Below, one piece after another: positions 8,463 through 18,266 of a stretch of DNA of 64,000 nt (within the stretch, counting starts at the first letter, position 1; every line of letters starts with the position of its first letter). A program made the position numbers and the translations under genes. Source of the stretch: Polaromonas sp. OV174 (GTDB taxonomy: Bacteria; Pseudomonadota; Gammaproteobacteria; Burkholderiales; Burkholderiaceae_C). The notes beneath the pieces were generated by a model. That model saw only the letters and a program-made list of their open reading frames with translations. It did not search any database and was not told the DNA's origin. Location of the stretch: positions 107,567 to 171,566 of the forward strand of contig NZ_FOKZ01000009.1 in NCBI RefSeq assembly GCF_900112285.1, in the 5' to 3' direction.

Positions 8463-9572
8463 TCAAGCCTTGATTTCTTTGGCCGTGATCTGGTATTTGA
8501 AATCATCGGGCGCGTAGGAGTCAAAACGGCCGGCCGCGTTCTCGGCGATGGGGTACATGAAAAAGCCCAGCGCTTCGCCCTTGGCATGGGGCAAGGCCAG
8601 GTCATGCGCGGTGTTGTAGGCCATCCAGTTGCCTTCCCAGCCACCGAACAGCGCCTGGTTAACAGGGGCCACCACCGGGTTGGAGGTGTTCTTGATCCAA
8701 TCGGCGGTTTCCAGGCGCATCACCTTGGCCACGTCGGCCGGATCCATCGCGACCCAACCGTAGCCCTTGAGGTAGGCCTCGGAGCGGCAATGCTGCGCGC
8801 CCTTCAGGCTGCTCGGGTTGCCCGACAGCTCCTTGTAGCCAAAGGCCGAGGGCACCAGACGGATGCCGTAGACATCGCGCGCCGGAATGCCCACGGAGCG
8901 GCACAGGCCGACGAACAGCGCGTTCAGGTCGGCGCATTTGCCGCCCAGATTGCCGGTTTCCAGCATGGTCTTGATGTCGCCTTCGCCGCAGCCGCGCACC
9001 TTGGGCTCGCGGTAGGTGTTGGCCACGATCCAGTCATAGAGCTTTTGCGCTTTTTCAACATCGGTTTTGGCGCCCTGCGTGGCGGCCAGCGCGGTCTTGC
9101 GCACGATGCCATCGGTAGGGATCAGCGCCGTGGGACGGGTGAAGTAGCGCAGCGTATCGGCGTCTTCGGCCTTGGCGGTTTTTTGCGACCAATCCATGGC
9201 GCGGCCTTGGGTCTGCACGCGGCTGGTCAGCTCGACAAAGGGCTTGGCTTCGCTGGCGGCGAATTCAACATAGAGCATCTTGGCGCCATCCTGGCCGTCC
9301 TGCATGAACTTGCCCGTGCCATTGCTGGAAAAGCTGCTTTCCAGCGAGCGCTGGTAGTCGCTGTTGACCGAGGGAATCGGCAGCCACACGCGGGTCGCGC
9401 CTTCGGGCTTGGGAATGTCCACCCGGGTCGTCACCTCGAAGGTGCGCCATGCGCCACTTTGGGGGGCGAAATGGCCACGGGCCGGCGCCTGGGCGAAATT
9501 GAGGGAGGGCAAGGCAGCAGCAACAGCGGCGACGGCAGTGCTCTTGAGAAAGGTACGGCGTACGGTGGTCAT
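8463..9572 (-). CDS. Tat-exported transglutaminase-like (cysteine protease fold) protein
   Basis: 369 residues beginning with a twin-arginine signal (TTVRRTFLKS, hydrophobic AVAAVAAAL, cleavage near NFAQA). The transglutaminase core is visible: the cysteine in GGKCADLNALFVGLCRSVGI, the histidine in GAQHCRSEAYLKGYGW and the aspartate in VAMDPADV. Such periplasmic proteins act as peptidases or amide hydrolases. A TlpA-like thioredoxin gene follows on the same strand upstream. The biological substrate is unknown. Confidence 0.85.
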   Translation of the reverse strand: MTTVRRTFLKSTAVAAVAAALPSLNFAQAPARGHFAPQSGAWRTFEVTTRVDIPKPEGATRVWLPIPSVNSDYQRSLESSFSSNGTGKFMQDGQDGAKMLYVEFAASEAKPFVELTSRVQTQGRAMDWSQKTAKAEDADTLRYFTRPTALIPTDGIVRKTALAATQGAKTDVEKAQKLYDWIVANTYREPKVRGCGEGDIKTMLETGNLGGKCADLNALFVGLCRSVGIPARDVYGIRLVPSAFGYKELSGNPSSLKGAQHCRSEAYLKGYGWVAMDPADVAKVMRLETADWIKNTSNPVVAPVNQALFGGWEGNWMAYNTAHDLALPHAKGEALGFFMYPIAENAAGRFDSYAPDDFKYQITAKEIKA

Positions 9573-9720
9573 GAGAAGCTCTCCGAAAAGGAGTGAGAAA
9601 TGAGAGGGTCACATGCACGGGGGCAGGTAAAGGTGCGCCCGGATGTGTTGCCACCAAGTGGCGCTGCAATTATCGCTGCTGCCAGCAGCAGCTGGCCTGG
9701 TCGCTGATTTCTACACCGGC

Positions 9721-10269
9721 TCAGGGTTTGAGCAGGCCGGCAATCAGCTTGTCGGCGGCGCTGTCGGTCCAGTCCACCTCACCCTGCACGCGGTGGCGCG
9801 GCTGCCCCTTGTGGTCCAGCGTCAGGGTGGTGGGAAACACCTTCACGCCCCACTGGCGCGCCTGCTGGCCCTTGAGATCAAGCAGCACCGGCAGACTCAC
9901 ACCGGTGCTTTTGGCAAACTGAAGCGCGCGCGCGGCCGGCTCCTTGAAGTTGATGGCCAGCACCAGCAGCTTGTCGGGGCCATAAAGGTCGGCCACCTGC
10001 TGCAAGGTGGGCATCTCGGCCCGGCAGGGCTCGCACCAGCTGGCCCAGAAATTCAGCAACACGGCGCGGCCGCGCAGATCGGCCAGGCGCCAGGTCTTGC
10101 CGGTGGTGTCCAGCAGCTCAAACGCCGACACCGGACCTGACCATTTGGAGACCTCATAGGCCGGGCCGGTGAGGCCCTGGGCCTGGGTCGCAGGCACAAG
10201 GGCTGCGCCGCTGGCGGTCACCAGCGTCGTTTGCAGAAAAGCGCGGCGGGAAAAGCTGGTTGTGGGCAT
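9721..10269 (-). CDS. TlpA/ResA-type thiol:disulfide oxidoreductase, Tat-exported
   Basis: Thioredoxin fold with the active site NFWASWCEPCRAEMP and the cis-proline loop VFPTTLTLD. A start at 10269 gives 182 residues beginning MPTTSFSRRAFLQTTLV, a twin-arginine signal with a VPATQA cleavage region; an upstream extension in the same frame lacks a signal-like beginning. TlpA-type proteins reduce periplasmic disulfides, for example in cytochrome c or copper-protein maturation. It is on the same strand as the transglutaminase-like gene about 150 bases away. Confidence 0.9.
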   Translation of the reverse strand: MPTTSFSRRAFLQTTLVTASGAALVPATQAQGLTGPAYEVSKWSGPVSAFELLDTTGKTWRLADLRGRAVLLNFWASWCEPCRAEMPTLQQVADLYGPDKLLVLAINFKEPAARALQFAKSTGVSLPVLLDLKGQQARQWGVKVFPTTLTLDHKGQPRHRVQGEVDWTDSAADKLIAGLLKP

Positions 10270-10463
10270 GGGCAGGCTGGATCGCGAAAGATAGGGCAAC
10301 AAGGGTAATGATTTTTGCGAGAAAGCACACGCAAGGAAAACCAAGGCCCCAAGGGTAGCAAAGCCTGGCCGACGCTTGCCTTCCAGGCGATTAAGTCCTA
10401 CAAACGCCATTGCCAAACGGTTTTTTTTACATCTACTTTGACACCCATGCAACTAGGCCCATC

Positions 10464-11483
10464 TTGAAACTTCCCCTCAACATCCCCGACCTGTCGCTGG
10501 CGCCGGCTTCCCCGCGCTTCATTGATTATCAAAGCGAAGGGCAGCCGGGGCCGGGCCTTAGCATGGCGCAGGAACTGACGGCCGGGCTGTGTGCCGAGTC
10601 GGCCAGCGTCGCGCCCAAATTCTTTTACAACGCGCTGGGCTCCAAACTGTTTGAAGCCATCACCGAGCTTGCCGAGTACTACCCGACCCGCACCGAAGCC
10701 GCTATTTTTGAGGCCTCCCAGCGGCTGATGGCCAGTGCGCTTGTCCGCAGCGGCATCAGCCAAGCCTGCCTGATAGATCTGGGCGCCGGCAACTGCGCCA
10801 AGGCCATGGCGCTGATTCCGCATCTGGCGCCGCGCCAGTATGTGCCGGTGGATATTTCGGTGGATTTTTTGCGGGTTGCGGCCGAACGGGTGCAGAGCGC
10901 TTTTCCGGCGCTGGACATCATCGGTCTGGGCCTGGACTTCTCGGCCAGGCTGGTCTTGCCTGACGCGGTGCAACCCCACGACCGGGTGTTTTTCTACCCC
11001 GGCTCCAGCCTGGGCAACTTCTCGCCCGAGGCGGCTTTGCAGTTCTTGCAGCACCTTGCCGACCCGGCGCAAGGCAGGGCGCGTGGCCTGCTGCTGGGCA
11101 TTGATCTGGTCAAGGATAGAGCCACGCTGGAGGCCGCTTACGACGATGGGCTGGGCGTGACGGCAGCCTTCAACAAAAACCTGCTGCTCAACGTCAACGA
11201 TCTGCTGCAGTCGGATTTTGATGTTCGCCAATGGCGCCATGTGGCGCTGTACAACGCGGCCCAGTCGCGCATTGAAATGCACCTGGAGGCGATGTGCAAC
11301 CTGAGCGTGCGCTGGCCCAGCCATGAGCGCCGGTTCCAGGCCGGTGAGCGCATACACACCGAAAACTCCTACAAGTACACGCTGGAGGGCATGACAGCCC
11401 TGATGCACAGTGCCGGGTTCGAGCACGTCGAGTACTGGATAGACCCCAAGCACTGGTTTGCCGTGTTCTGGGCGGCAGTATAG
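10464..11483 (+). CDS. egtD: L-histidine N-alpha-methyltransferase (ergothioneine biosynthesis)
   Basis: EgtD trimethylates histidine to hercynine with SAM, the first step of ergothioneine synthesis. The family hallmarks are here: PKFFYNALGSKLFEAITELAE, EYYPTRTE, the SAM loop LIDLGAGNCAKA, VFFYPGSSLGNF, and ENSYKYTLEGM. No ATG starts the frame: TTG 10410, TTG 10464 (AGG six bases before) and an internal ATG 10563 are possible; I take 10464 (339 residues). EgtB, normally the neighbour, is absent from this window, so the partner must be elsewhere or the product may be hercynine only. Confidence 0.88.
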   Translation: MKLPLNIPDLSLAPASPRFIDYQSEGQPGPGLSMAQELTAGLCAESASVAPKFFYNALGSKLFEAITELAEYYPTRTEAAIFEASQRLMASALVRSGISQACLIDLGAGNCAKAMALIPHLAPRQYVPVDISVDFLRVAAERVQSAFPALDIIGLGLDFSARLVLPDAVQPHDRVFFYPGSSLGNFSPEAALQFLQHLADPAQGRARGLLLGIDLVKDRATLEAAYDDGLGVTAAFNKNLLLNVNDLLQSDFDVRQWRHVALYNAAQSRIEMHLEAMCNLSVRWPSHERRFQAGERIHTENSYKYTLEGMTALMHSAGFEHVEYWIDPKHWFAVFWAAV

Positions 11484-11504
11484 GCCACAGGCACAATTTA
11501 TGAA

Positions 11505-11562
11505 TAAAAAGTGCCTCCAGCCCAATCACCGCAAGCGCAAGCAGCTATTAATTAAATAGCTA
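11505..11562 (-). repeat. Dispersed TAGCTGCTTGCGC repeat, egtD-alaS intergenic copy
   Basis: On the minus strand: TAGCTATTTAATTAATAGC, then TGCTTGCGC, then GATTGGGCTGGAGGC. It lies between the convergent ends of egtD and alaS and is the closest match to the copy inside gluQ. Confidence 0.85.
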
Positions 11563-11581
11563 ACCGGCCCCACCCGCCAAC

Positions 11582-14206
11582 TCAGGCGCGTTCGTTCACC
11601 CAGGCCTGCACCGATTGCAGTGCGCTATCCAGGTTGGACGCATCGGTGCCACCGGCCATGGCCATGTCGGCCTTGCCGCCGCCCTTGCCGCCGACTTGCT
11701 GGGCGACAAAGTTGACCAGCTCGCCGGCCTTGACCTTGCCCACGCTGTCGTTGGTGACGCCGGCGGCGATTTGCACCTTGGCGCCATCCACCGTGGCCAG
11801 CACGATGACGGCGGTCTTGAGCTTGTCCTTGAGCTTGTCCATGGTGTCGCGCAGGGTCTTGGCGTCGGCGCCTTCAAGGCGCGCAGCCAGCACCTTCAAG
11901 CCCTTGACATCCACCGCCTGCAGCATCAGCTCGTCGCCCTGCGAGGAAGCCAGCTTGCCCTTGAGCGCGGACACCTCTTTTTCCAGCGCCTTGACCTGGT
12001 CCAGCACCTGGCCGATGCGGTTTTGCAACTCGCTGGGGCTGGCCTTGAGCGAGCCGGCAGCGGACTGCACGGTGGACTCCAGCGACTGCAAATACGCCAG
12101 CGCGTTTTCGCCCGTCACCGCTTCGACACGACGCACGCCGGCGGCCACGCCGCTTTCACCGACGATCTTGAACAGGCCGATGTCGCCGGTGCGGCCGACA
12201 TGGGTGCCACCGCACAACTCCTTGCTGGAGCCAATGCTGAGCACGCGCACGGTCTCGCCGTACTTCTCGCCGAACAACATCATGGCGCCCGTCTTCTGGG
12301 CCGCTTCCATGTCCATCACGCTGGCGTCGGTCGCCACGTTGGAGAGAATTTCCGCATTGACGCGGGCCTCGATCTCGCGGATCTGAGCGTCGGTGACAGG
12401 CGCGTTGTGCGCAAAGTCAAAACGCGTGCGCTCGGCATTGACCAGCGAACCCTTTTGCTGCACGTGATCGCCCAGCACTTCGCGCAAGGCCTTGTGCATC
12501 AAATGCGTGGCGCTGTGGTTGCGCACGGTGGCGGCGCGCACTGCCGTGTTGACTTGTGCCGTCACGGCATCGCCGACTTTCAAGCTGCCCTGCTCCAGGG
12601 TGCCGTGGTGGCCAAACACATCGGCCTTGATCTTCAGCGTGTCTTCCACTGCGAAGCTGGTGGCGCCCGCCGTCAAACGGCCCTGGTCGCCGACCTGGCC
12701 GCCGCTTTCGGCGTAGAAAGGCGTGGTATTGAGCACCACGACGCCGCTTTGTCCGGCGTTCAGGGCCGGCACGGCCACGCCATCGGCGTACAGGGCGACG
12801 ACTTGGGCCGGCTCTTCCAGCAGCTCGTAGCCGCTGAAGTTGTTGCCCGCACCGCTGTACTCCAGCGCGCGGTCCATCTTGAACTTGCCGGCGGCCCTGG
12901 CCTGGGCTTTTTGCTTGTCCATGGCCACGGCAAAACCGGCCTCATCGACGCTCAGGCCGCGTTCGCGGCAAACGTCGGCGGACAGGTCCAGCGGAAAACC
13001 GTAGGTGTCGTGCAGCTTGAAGGCTACGTCGCCCGGCAGCACCTTGACGCCGTCGGCCAAAGCACCGTCCAGAATCTGCATGCCGATTTCCAGCGTTTCG
13101 AAAAAGCGCTCTTCCTCCACCCGCAGCACTTCGGTGATGCGTTTTTCATCGCTCTTGAGCCGTGGATAGGCATCGCCCATCAAGCCGGCCAGATCGGCCA
13201 CCAGCTTGTGAAAGAACGGCGTTTTCTTGCCCAGCTTGTAGCCATGGCGAATGGCACGGCGGATGATGCGGCGCTGCACATAGCCGCGGCCCTCGTTGGA
13301 CGGATTGACGCCATCGCTCACTAGGAAGGCGGTGGCGCGGATGTGGTCGGCAATCACGCGCAGCGATTTGTTGTCCAGATCCTGCTCGCCGGTTTCGCGG
13401 GAAGCGGCCTTGATCAGCGCGGCAAAAATATCAATCTCGTAGTTGCTGTGCACATGCTGCAAGATGGCAGCCAGGCGCTCCAGGCCCATGCCGGTATCCA
13501 CGCAGGGCGCGGGCAGCTTGGTCACGCTGCCGTCGGCCGCCATGTCGAACTGCATGAACACGTTGTTCCAGATCTCGATGAAGCGGTCGCCGTCTTCATC
13601 GGGACTGCCGGGTGGGCCGCCGGGGATGTGGTCGCCGTGGTCATAGAAGATTTCCGAGCACGGGCCGCAGGGGCCGGTATCGGCCATCATCCAGAAGTTG
13701 TCGGACTTGTAGCGCCCGCCCTTGTTGTCGCCGATGCGGATCACGCGCTCGGGCGGCAGGCCGATTTCCTTGGTCCAGATGTCGTAGGCCTCGTCGTCTT
13801 CTTCGTAGACGGTCGCCAGCAGGCGATCGGCCGGCAGCTTGTAGACCTCGGTCAGCAGCTCCCAGGCCCATTTCAGCGACTCGCGCTTGAAGTAGTCACC
13901 AAAGCTCCAGTTGCCCAGCATTTCAAAGAAAGTGTGGTGGCGCGCGGTGTAGCCGACGTTTTCCAGGTCGTTGTGTTTGCCGCCGGCGCGCAAGCAGGCC
14001 TGCACCGAGGCCGCACGTACGTAGGGACGCTTGTCGCTGCCCAGGAACACGTCCTTGAACTGGACCATGCCCGAGTTGGTAAACATCAGGGTCGGGTCGT
14101 TGCCCGGCACCAGCGAGCTGGACGGCACCACGGTGTGGCCTTTGGAGGCAAAGAAGTCGAGGAACGTCTTGCGGATGTCGGCAACGGTAAAGGCGGGTGT
14201 GCTCAT
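11582..14206 (-). CDS. alaS: Alanine--tRNA ligase
   Basis: 874 residues, the standard AlaRS length. The class II catalytic core is N-terminal ([31 protein letters not shown]), the editing domain contains [12 protein letters not shown] and [13 protein letters not shown] with the zinc/editing residues, and the C-Ala domain ends in [15 protein letters not shown]. The start [13 protein letters not shown] at 14206 is the conserved AlaRS beginning; an in-frame upstream ATG (14257) would add 17 unrelated residues. Cytosolic, essential. Confidence 0.98.
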   Translation of the reverse strand: MSTPAFTVADIRKTFLDFFASKGHTVVPSSSLVPGNDPTLMFTNSGMVQFKDVFLGSDKRPYVRAASVQACLRAGGKHNDLENVGYTARHHTFFEMLGNWSFGDYFKRESLKWAWELLTEVYKLPADRLLATVYEEDDEAYDIWTKEIGLPPERVIRIGDNKGGRYKSDNFWMMADTGPCGPCSEIFYDHGDHIPGGPPGSPDEDGDRFIEIWNNVFMQFDMAADGSVTKLPAPCVDTGMGLERLAAILQHVHSNYEIDIFAALIKAASRETGEQDLDNKSLRVIADHIRATAFLVSDGVNPSNEGRGYVQRRIIRRAIRHGYKLGKKTPFFHKLVADLAGLMGDAYPRLKSDEKRITEVLRVEEERFFETLEIGMQILDGALADGVKVLPGDVAFKLHDTYGFPLDLSADVCRERGLSVDEAGFAVAMDKQKAQARAAGKFKMDRALEYSGAGNNFSGYELLEEPAQVVALYADGVAVPALNAGQSGVVVLNTTPFYAESGGQVGDQGRLTAGATSFAVEDTLKIKADVFGHHGTLEQGSLKVGDAVTAQVNTAVRAATVRNHSATHLMHKALREVLGDHVQQKGSLVNAERTRFDFAHNAPVTDAQIREIEARVNAEILSNVATDASVMDMEAAQKTGAMMLFGEKYGETVRVLSIGSSKELCGGTHVGRTGDIGLFKIVGESGVAAGVRRVEAVTGENALAYLQSLESTVQSAAGSLKASPSELQNRIGQVLDQVKALEKEVSALKGKLASSQGDELMLQAVDVKGLKVLAARLEGADAKTLRDTMDKLKDKLKTAVIVLATVDGAKVQIAAGVTNDSVGKVKAGELVNFVAQQVGGKGGGKADMAMAGGTDASNLDSALQSVQAWVNERA

Positions 14207-14596
14207 GGTGTGGATTAACTCTGATGAAATGGCAGGAACGCTACTAGGCAACTGCAAAATGCAGGCAAGCTGCTGATTTTAGGCGGCTTTGAGGGTGGCC
14301 AGAAAACACAACGGCGTCCCGTCGTCGGCCCAGCCCACACTCAATGATGACCTGTCTGATTCACGCCGCGACAGCCAAGCCGTCGGCCTCTGGCATCCCA
14401 GGCAAATGCGTATTGCAGACTCAGACGAAGTTCCGACAATCTGAGCCAAGGACAAGCCAACCGGGCGTTCGGGCCATGCCGCTCCCATCCGTCAGCCCCG
14501 CCCTGTTACCTGTCATTTTTAATAACTTCACTGGCCAATCATGACAAGCTCCCCTCTCGCCTTACTGAAATACCTGTACCTAGGCAACAGGCTCAA
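14207..14596. other. 390-base gap between divergent alaS and serine hydrolase genes
   Basis: No supported gene. A 69-codon minus-strand frame at 14279-14488 has neither recognisable homology nor a ribosome-binding site. Promoters for alaS (leftward) and for the hydrolase (rightward) must lie here, but no consensus pair is convincing. Confidence 0.5.
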
Positions 14597-15688
14597 ATGA
14601 CGCGCCCGCAAGTGCTGGGCCTGGCCTTGGCCGCTCTGATGGCGGCTGTTGTGCCGGCGCGCATCCTGGCGGCGCCGCTCCAGCCTTTTCTCGATCGTCT
14701 GGTGAAACAGGAAAAACTGCCGGGCGCCGTCTTGCTGGTGTCTGGCCCGCAGGGGCGCGAAGTGGTGGCCGCCGGCTTTGCCGATTTGAAAACCCGCGAG
14801 CGCATGACGCCGCAAACCCGCTTTTACATCGCCTCCAGCGGCAAGCTGGTCACCGCGGCGGCCACGCTGCAAATGGTGCAGGAGCAGCGCTTCAAACTGG
14901 CCGACCCGGTGTTTCCCTGGGTGAAAAGCGTGCCCGGCATCGCCAAGCTGCGCAACATCCAGACCGTCACGGTAGAGCAGTTGCTGCAGCACCGCTCCGG
15001 CCTGGCCGAGTACTTCACCGACGACTTCGAAAGCGAAGCGGCCGAGCAGCCCGAGAAGCGCTGGAGCGCCGAAGAATCGCTGGCCTTTGCCTTTGGCGAA
15101 AAAGCCCAGGCACGCCCAGGCCGCGAACACATCTACACCAACACCAACTATGTCTTGCTGGGCCAGCTGATCAGCCAGGCCGACCGACTCAGCTACGCCC
15201 AGGCTGTGCAAAAGCGGATTTTTGAGCGCGTCGGCATGCCCTCCACCACCATAGCTACGCGCCAGGAAGCCAGCGGGCTGGCCCATGGCTACAGCGTCAA
15301 TGAACAGGGCAAACGGCAAAACGTCAGTTATTCCGGCTGGAGCGCCATCACCGGCGACGGCGCAGTGGTCACGACAGCCGCCGACTACGAGGCCTTTTTG
15401 CTCGCCCTGTTTCGCGACGGCAAGCTGCTGCCGCGCAAAACCGTGGCGCAGATGTGCAGCGCGCAGGAGGAAGACAGGGGCAGCGGTTACGGCCTGGGCT
15501 GCACGGTCCAGGAAACGCCCTGGGGCGAGGCCTGGGGGCACAACGGCTCGATCTCGGGCTTTAACGCCGACACCTGGTACATCCCCAAGCTCGGCGTGAG
15601 CGTGGTGTTCCTGACCAATGGCGACTTTCAGTCCGACGAACCCGACCTCGTGGTGCGCGCGGTAAAGGCCTACTTAAAACAACAGTAA
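14597..15688 (+). CDS. Exported class C beta-lactamase-family serine hydrolase
   Basis: 363 residues with an N-terminal signal (VLGLALAALMAAVVPARILA). The catalytic Ser-X-X-Lys is in YIASSGKLVTA, the Tyr-X-Asn in EHIYTNTNYVLLG, and the third motif is a His-X-Gly variant (AWGHNGSISGFN). These features mark the penicillin-binding-protein-like esterases (EstB/AmpC superfamily). Most members hydrolyse esters or D-amino peptides rather than beta-lactams, so resistance should not be inferred. The gene ends just before a hairpin. Confidence 0.88.
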   Translation: MTRPQVLGLALAALMAAVVPARILAAPLQPFLDRLVKQEKLPGAVLLVSGPQGREVVAAGFADLKTRERMTPQTRFYIASSGKLVTAAATLQMVQEQRFKLADPVFPWVKSVPGIAKLRNIQTVTVEQLLQHRSGLAEYFTDDFESEAAEQPEKRWSAEESLAFAFGEKAQARPGREHIYTNTNYVLLGQLISQADRLSYAQAVQKRIFERVGMPSTTIATRQEASGLAHGYSVNEQGKRQNVSYSGWSAITGDGAVVTTAADYEAFLLALFRDGKLLPRKTVAQMCSAQEEDRGSGYGLGCTVQETPWGEAWGHNGSISGFNADTWYIPKLGVSVVFLTNGDFQSDEPDLVVRAVKAYLKQQ

Positions 15689-15708
15689 TCATGCATTTTT
15701 TGCATGAT
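15688..15708. promoter_or_regulatory. Perfect inverted repeat between hydrolase and Cache gene
   Basis: ATCATGCA and TGCATGAT flank a TTTTT loop, beginning at the last base of the hydrolase stop codon. The stem is A/T-rich and followed by TTTTG, so it may be a weak terminator, or an operator for the Cache-channel operon whose first start is about 100 bases on. Confidence 0.5.
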
Positions 15709-15809
15709 TTTGTTACATAAAGCTACAATCGTAACGTCTGGAAAGTAGCTCTATGAAGACCCTCTCCCGGCATCCCGCAGCGGTTTTGCTGTGCGCCTAC
15801 GAGGGACTC

Positions 15810-16955
15810 ATGAAATTTCAACGGAATGCGTTAGCCACGCTGCTCGGCTTTTTGGTGGTCGTTATCTTGCTCACCACCTTCCTGACCAACCGCCTGTTCG
15901 TCAGCACCACGGAACAAACCGAAAACAGCCAGTACGCGCTGATGAAGTCCATCGTCGACTTCAACCTTCAGGGCGCCGCCGGCCGCTCGCTGGCACGCGC
16001 AGAACTGGTCGCCAACATGCCCCGGGTCCAGGAACTGTTTGCCGCCGGCAACCGCGAGGCGCTGGTGAACGAACTCAAACCGATGTTCGACATCCAGAAG
16101 GACAAGCACAACACCGACCAGGCGCAGTTCCACTCGCCCCAGAGCATCTCCTTTCTGCGCCTGAATGATCCGGCCAAATTCGGCGACGACCTGAAATCGT
16201 CGCGCCCCATCGTGGTCGCCGTGCAAAAAGATCAGGTGGCGCGCAAAGGGTTGTCAATCTCCCGCGCCGGCCCCGGCATCTTCGGCGTGACCCCGGTCAC
16301 CGACCGCGCCGGCAAATACATAGGTACTTTTGAGTTCGGCCAAAACTTCGGCGGCGTGCTGGATCAGGTCAAGACCGCTTACGGCCTGGAAACCGTGCTC
16401 TTCATCGACGAAGAGCGGCTCAAAAAGAGCTCGCCCGGACTGGGCGGCGACATTTTCTCCGAGAAGAACCGCGTCGGCCGCTACATCAAGTTCCAATCGA
16501 CCAACTGGGAACTGATGAGCAAGCTGGTGAGCGACACCGAACTGTCCCAGCCTGGCATCGAAAACCAGCCTTATGCCCGCGAAGCGCAGGACACGCCCTA
16601 CGGCGTGGTGATCATTCCCCTGCGCAATCCCGCCGGCGAACAGCTGGGCATGATCGCGGTGGCCAAGGACTTCAGCCCTTCGCGCAGCGCCATGGGTCAG
16701 TCCATGATCTGGCTGGCGATGTACTCGCTGTTTGCGCTGGTGATTTTGGCCGGTGTGATCCTGATGGTGATTCGCGGCGCCATCGTGCGTCCGCTGGCCG
16801 AGCTCAACCCGCGTTTTGCCGCCCTGGCCGACGGCCAACCGGCCGAGCCCCTGTCCAACCCCGAGGCCTATTACAGCGAAATCGGCGTCTTGGCGCAGAC
16901 CTATGAACGCCTGCGCCTGCAACAAGAAGCCGCACAGTCGGCGGGCAAGCCATGA
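15810..16955 (+). CDS. Membrane Cache-domain sensor protein without output domain
   Basis: 381 residues. One helix near the N-terminus (ATLLGFLVVVILLTTFLTNRLF), a periplasmic region of about 270 residues that reads like a double-Cache (dCACHE_3-type) ligand-binding domain (SISRAGPGIFGVTPVTDRAG, YIGTFEFGQNFGGVLDQVK, YGLETVLFIDEERL), a second helix (MIWLAMYSLFALVILAGVI) and a HAMP-like stub that ends the protein. No MCP, kinase or cyclase module follows. ATG 15810 has GAGGGACTC before it; ATG 15753 would add 19 residues. Its stop overlaps the channel gene start as ATGA, so it is probably the channel's partner. Ligand unknown. Confidence 0.78.
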   Translation: MKFQRNALATLLGFLVVVILLTTFLTNRLFVSTTEQTENSQYALMKSIVDFNLQGAAGRSLARAELVANMPRVQELFAAGNREALVNELKPMFDIQKDKHNTDQAQFHSPQSISFLRLNDPAKFGDDLKSSRPIVVAVQKDQVARKGLSISRAGPGIFGVTPVTDRAGKYIGTFEFGQNFGGVLDQVKTAYGLETVLFIDEERLKKSSPGLGGDIFSEKNRVGRYIKFQSTNWELMSKLVSDTELSQPGIENQPYAREAQDTPYGVVIIPLRNPAGEQLGMIAVAKDFSPSRSAMGQSMIWLAMYSLFALVILAGVILMVIRGAIVRPLAELNPRFAALADGQPAEPLSNPEAYYSEIGVLAQTYERLRLQQEAAQSAGKP

Positions 16956-18067
16956 GGCGCTGGCTGATTGCGGCCGCGCTGGCCGCACTGGCCCTGGGCA
17001 GCGCCCAGGCCAAGGACACCCCCGCAGCCGCAGCCGCCGCAACCGAGCCGGGCAAAAGCCTGACCTCGCTGCCGCAAGGCCGCGGCCTGCCCGTGGTAGT
17101 GCGCGCCGGCTTGAGCTTCATTGAGCTCAAGGGCATCAACGAGAACGAGGAAACTTTCACCGCCACGGTGGACACCCGCCTGCGTTGGCAGGATCTGCGC
17201 CTGGCTTATCCGGCCGAGCAGGCGCCGGCCGGCTATCTGGAGTTCCTGGACGGTGAGGTGGAGAAAAAACTCGCGCAGATCTGGCATCCCAACGTGGAGT
17301 TTTCCAATCTCAAGGCGACACCGGCTTTCCAGAAGCGCAACCTGCGCATCTCGCCGGACGGCCGGGTCGAGCTAATGCAGCGCACCACGGCGGCCTTTGA
17401 AACCGGCTACTCGCTGGAAAACTTCCCGTTTGACCGCCAGAAGCTGGGCGTGGAAATGATCTCGCGCAGCGAACCGCTGGAACGGCTGGTGCTGGACTAC
17501 CGCCAGGACGAGCTCGAGTTCAGCAACACGCAGCACAACGCAACGCTGGACGGCTGGTCCGTCGGCCTGGTCGAGTTGTCCAAGGACTCGGTTGGCGCCT
17601 GGCGCGGTGAGGCCAACACCCGCGTGAAAGCCGCTCTGGTGGTCAAGCGCGAGCAAAAAAGCCTGCTGGCCACGATCTTCGTGCCGCTGTTCGCCTCGCT
17701 GCTGATTCCGCTGCTGGTGCTGTGGCTGAACCGGATCGACGAAGACGGTGAGTTTGCGGTCGATGCCTTCGAGCTGACCAACATCAGCATAGGCGGCCTG
17801 TTTGCCGTGGTGGCGCTCAACTTCACCGTCAACTCCAGCTTCGTCAAGCTGGCCACGGGCGACAACCCGGTGATGCGCCTGTTCGGGCTGAACTACTTTT
17901 TGCTGGCCGTCAGTTTTGCCGTGGGCATACTGCTGTACCGCTACAGCGGGGTCAAGCGCCTGTTCGGCACCCATGTGCAGCAGGAGTTTTATGCCTTCAT
18001 CAACTGGGCCATCCCGGTACTGGTGTTCGGCACCGCGACGGCGATGGTTCTGATGGCGGTGTTCTAA
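16952..18067 (+). CDS. Pentameric ligand-gated ion channel homologue (Cys-loop/pro-loop superfamily)
   Basis: 371 residues with a signal peptide ending at about residue 20. The extracellular beta-sandwich shows the family landmarks: LRWQDLRLAY (Trp79), IWHPNVEFSN (Trp111, Asn118) and the pro-loop LENFPFDRQ (158-161), with no Cys pair, as in GLIC and ELIC. Four membrane helices follow at about 239-259, 270-292 (pore-lining, VDAFELTNISIGGLFAVVAL, with an acidic residue near the inner mouth), 310-330 and 349-370, with the short M3-M4 link of bacterial channels. It would conduct ions across the inner membrane on ligand binding. Translationally coupled to the Cache protein and closed by a strong terminator. 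Confidence 0.88.
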   Translation: MRRWLIAAALAALALGSAQAKDTPAAAAAATEPGKSLTSLPQGRGLPVVVRAGLSFIELKGINENEETFTATVDTRLRWQDLRLAYPAEQAPAGYLEFLDGEVEKKLAQIWHPNVEFSNLKATPAFQKRNLRISPDGRVELMQRTTAAFETGYSLENFPFDRQKLGVEMISRSEPLERLVLDYRQDELEFSNTQHNATLDGWSVGLVELSKDSVGAWRGEANTRVKAALVVKREQKSLLATIFVPLFASLLIPLLVLWLNRIDEDGEFAVDAFELTNISIGGLFAVVALNFTVNSSFVKLATGDNPVMRLFGLNYFLLAVSFAVGILLYRYSGVKRLFGTHVQQEFYAFINWAIPVLVFGTATAMVLMAVF

Positions 18068-18082
18068 GCGCTTAGACCCAAA

Positions 18083-18115
18083 CACCTTGCCGGTGGTCCC
18101 GGCAAGGTGCTTTGC
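18083..18115 (+). terminator. Terminator-like hairpin after the channel operon
   Basis: CACCTTGCCGG and CCGGCAAGGTG form a perfect 11-bp stem with a 5-base loop, followed by CTTTGCTCC. It lies 15 bases after the channel stop and before tctD. The T-tract is short, but the stem is very stable. Confidence 0.7.
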
Positions 18116-18266
18116 TCCGCTAGGTATGGCGTCAGACACGAACAGCAAGCCCTTGAATGCGGCAGGCAAAAGAGCCCTAGAATGAAATCTCTGTATAGGG
18201 GCGACATCCTCAAGTAAGCCCTGCCCTACTTGCCCGCTCAGCACGCTACCTGCAACCCTCCTACTC

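Noticed and set aside
14279..14488. 69-codon minus-strand frame between alaS and the serine hydrolase
   Set aside because: No ribosome-binding site, no recognisable domain, and base use typical of noncoding sequence.
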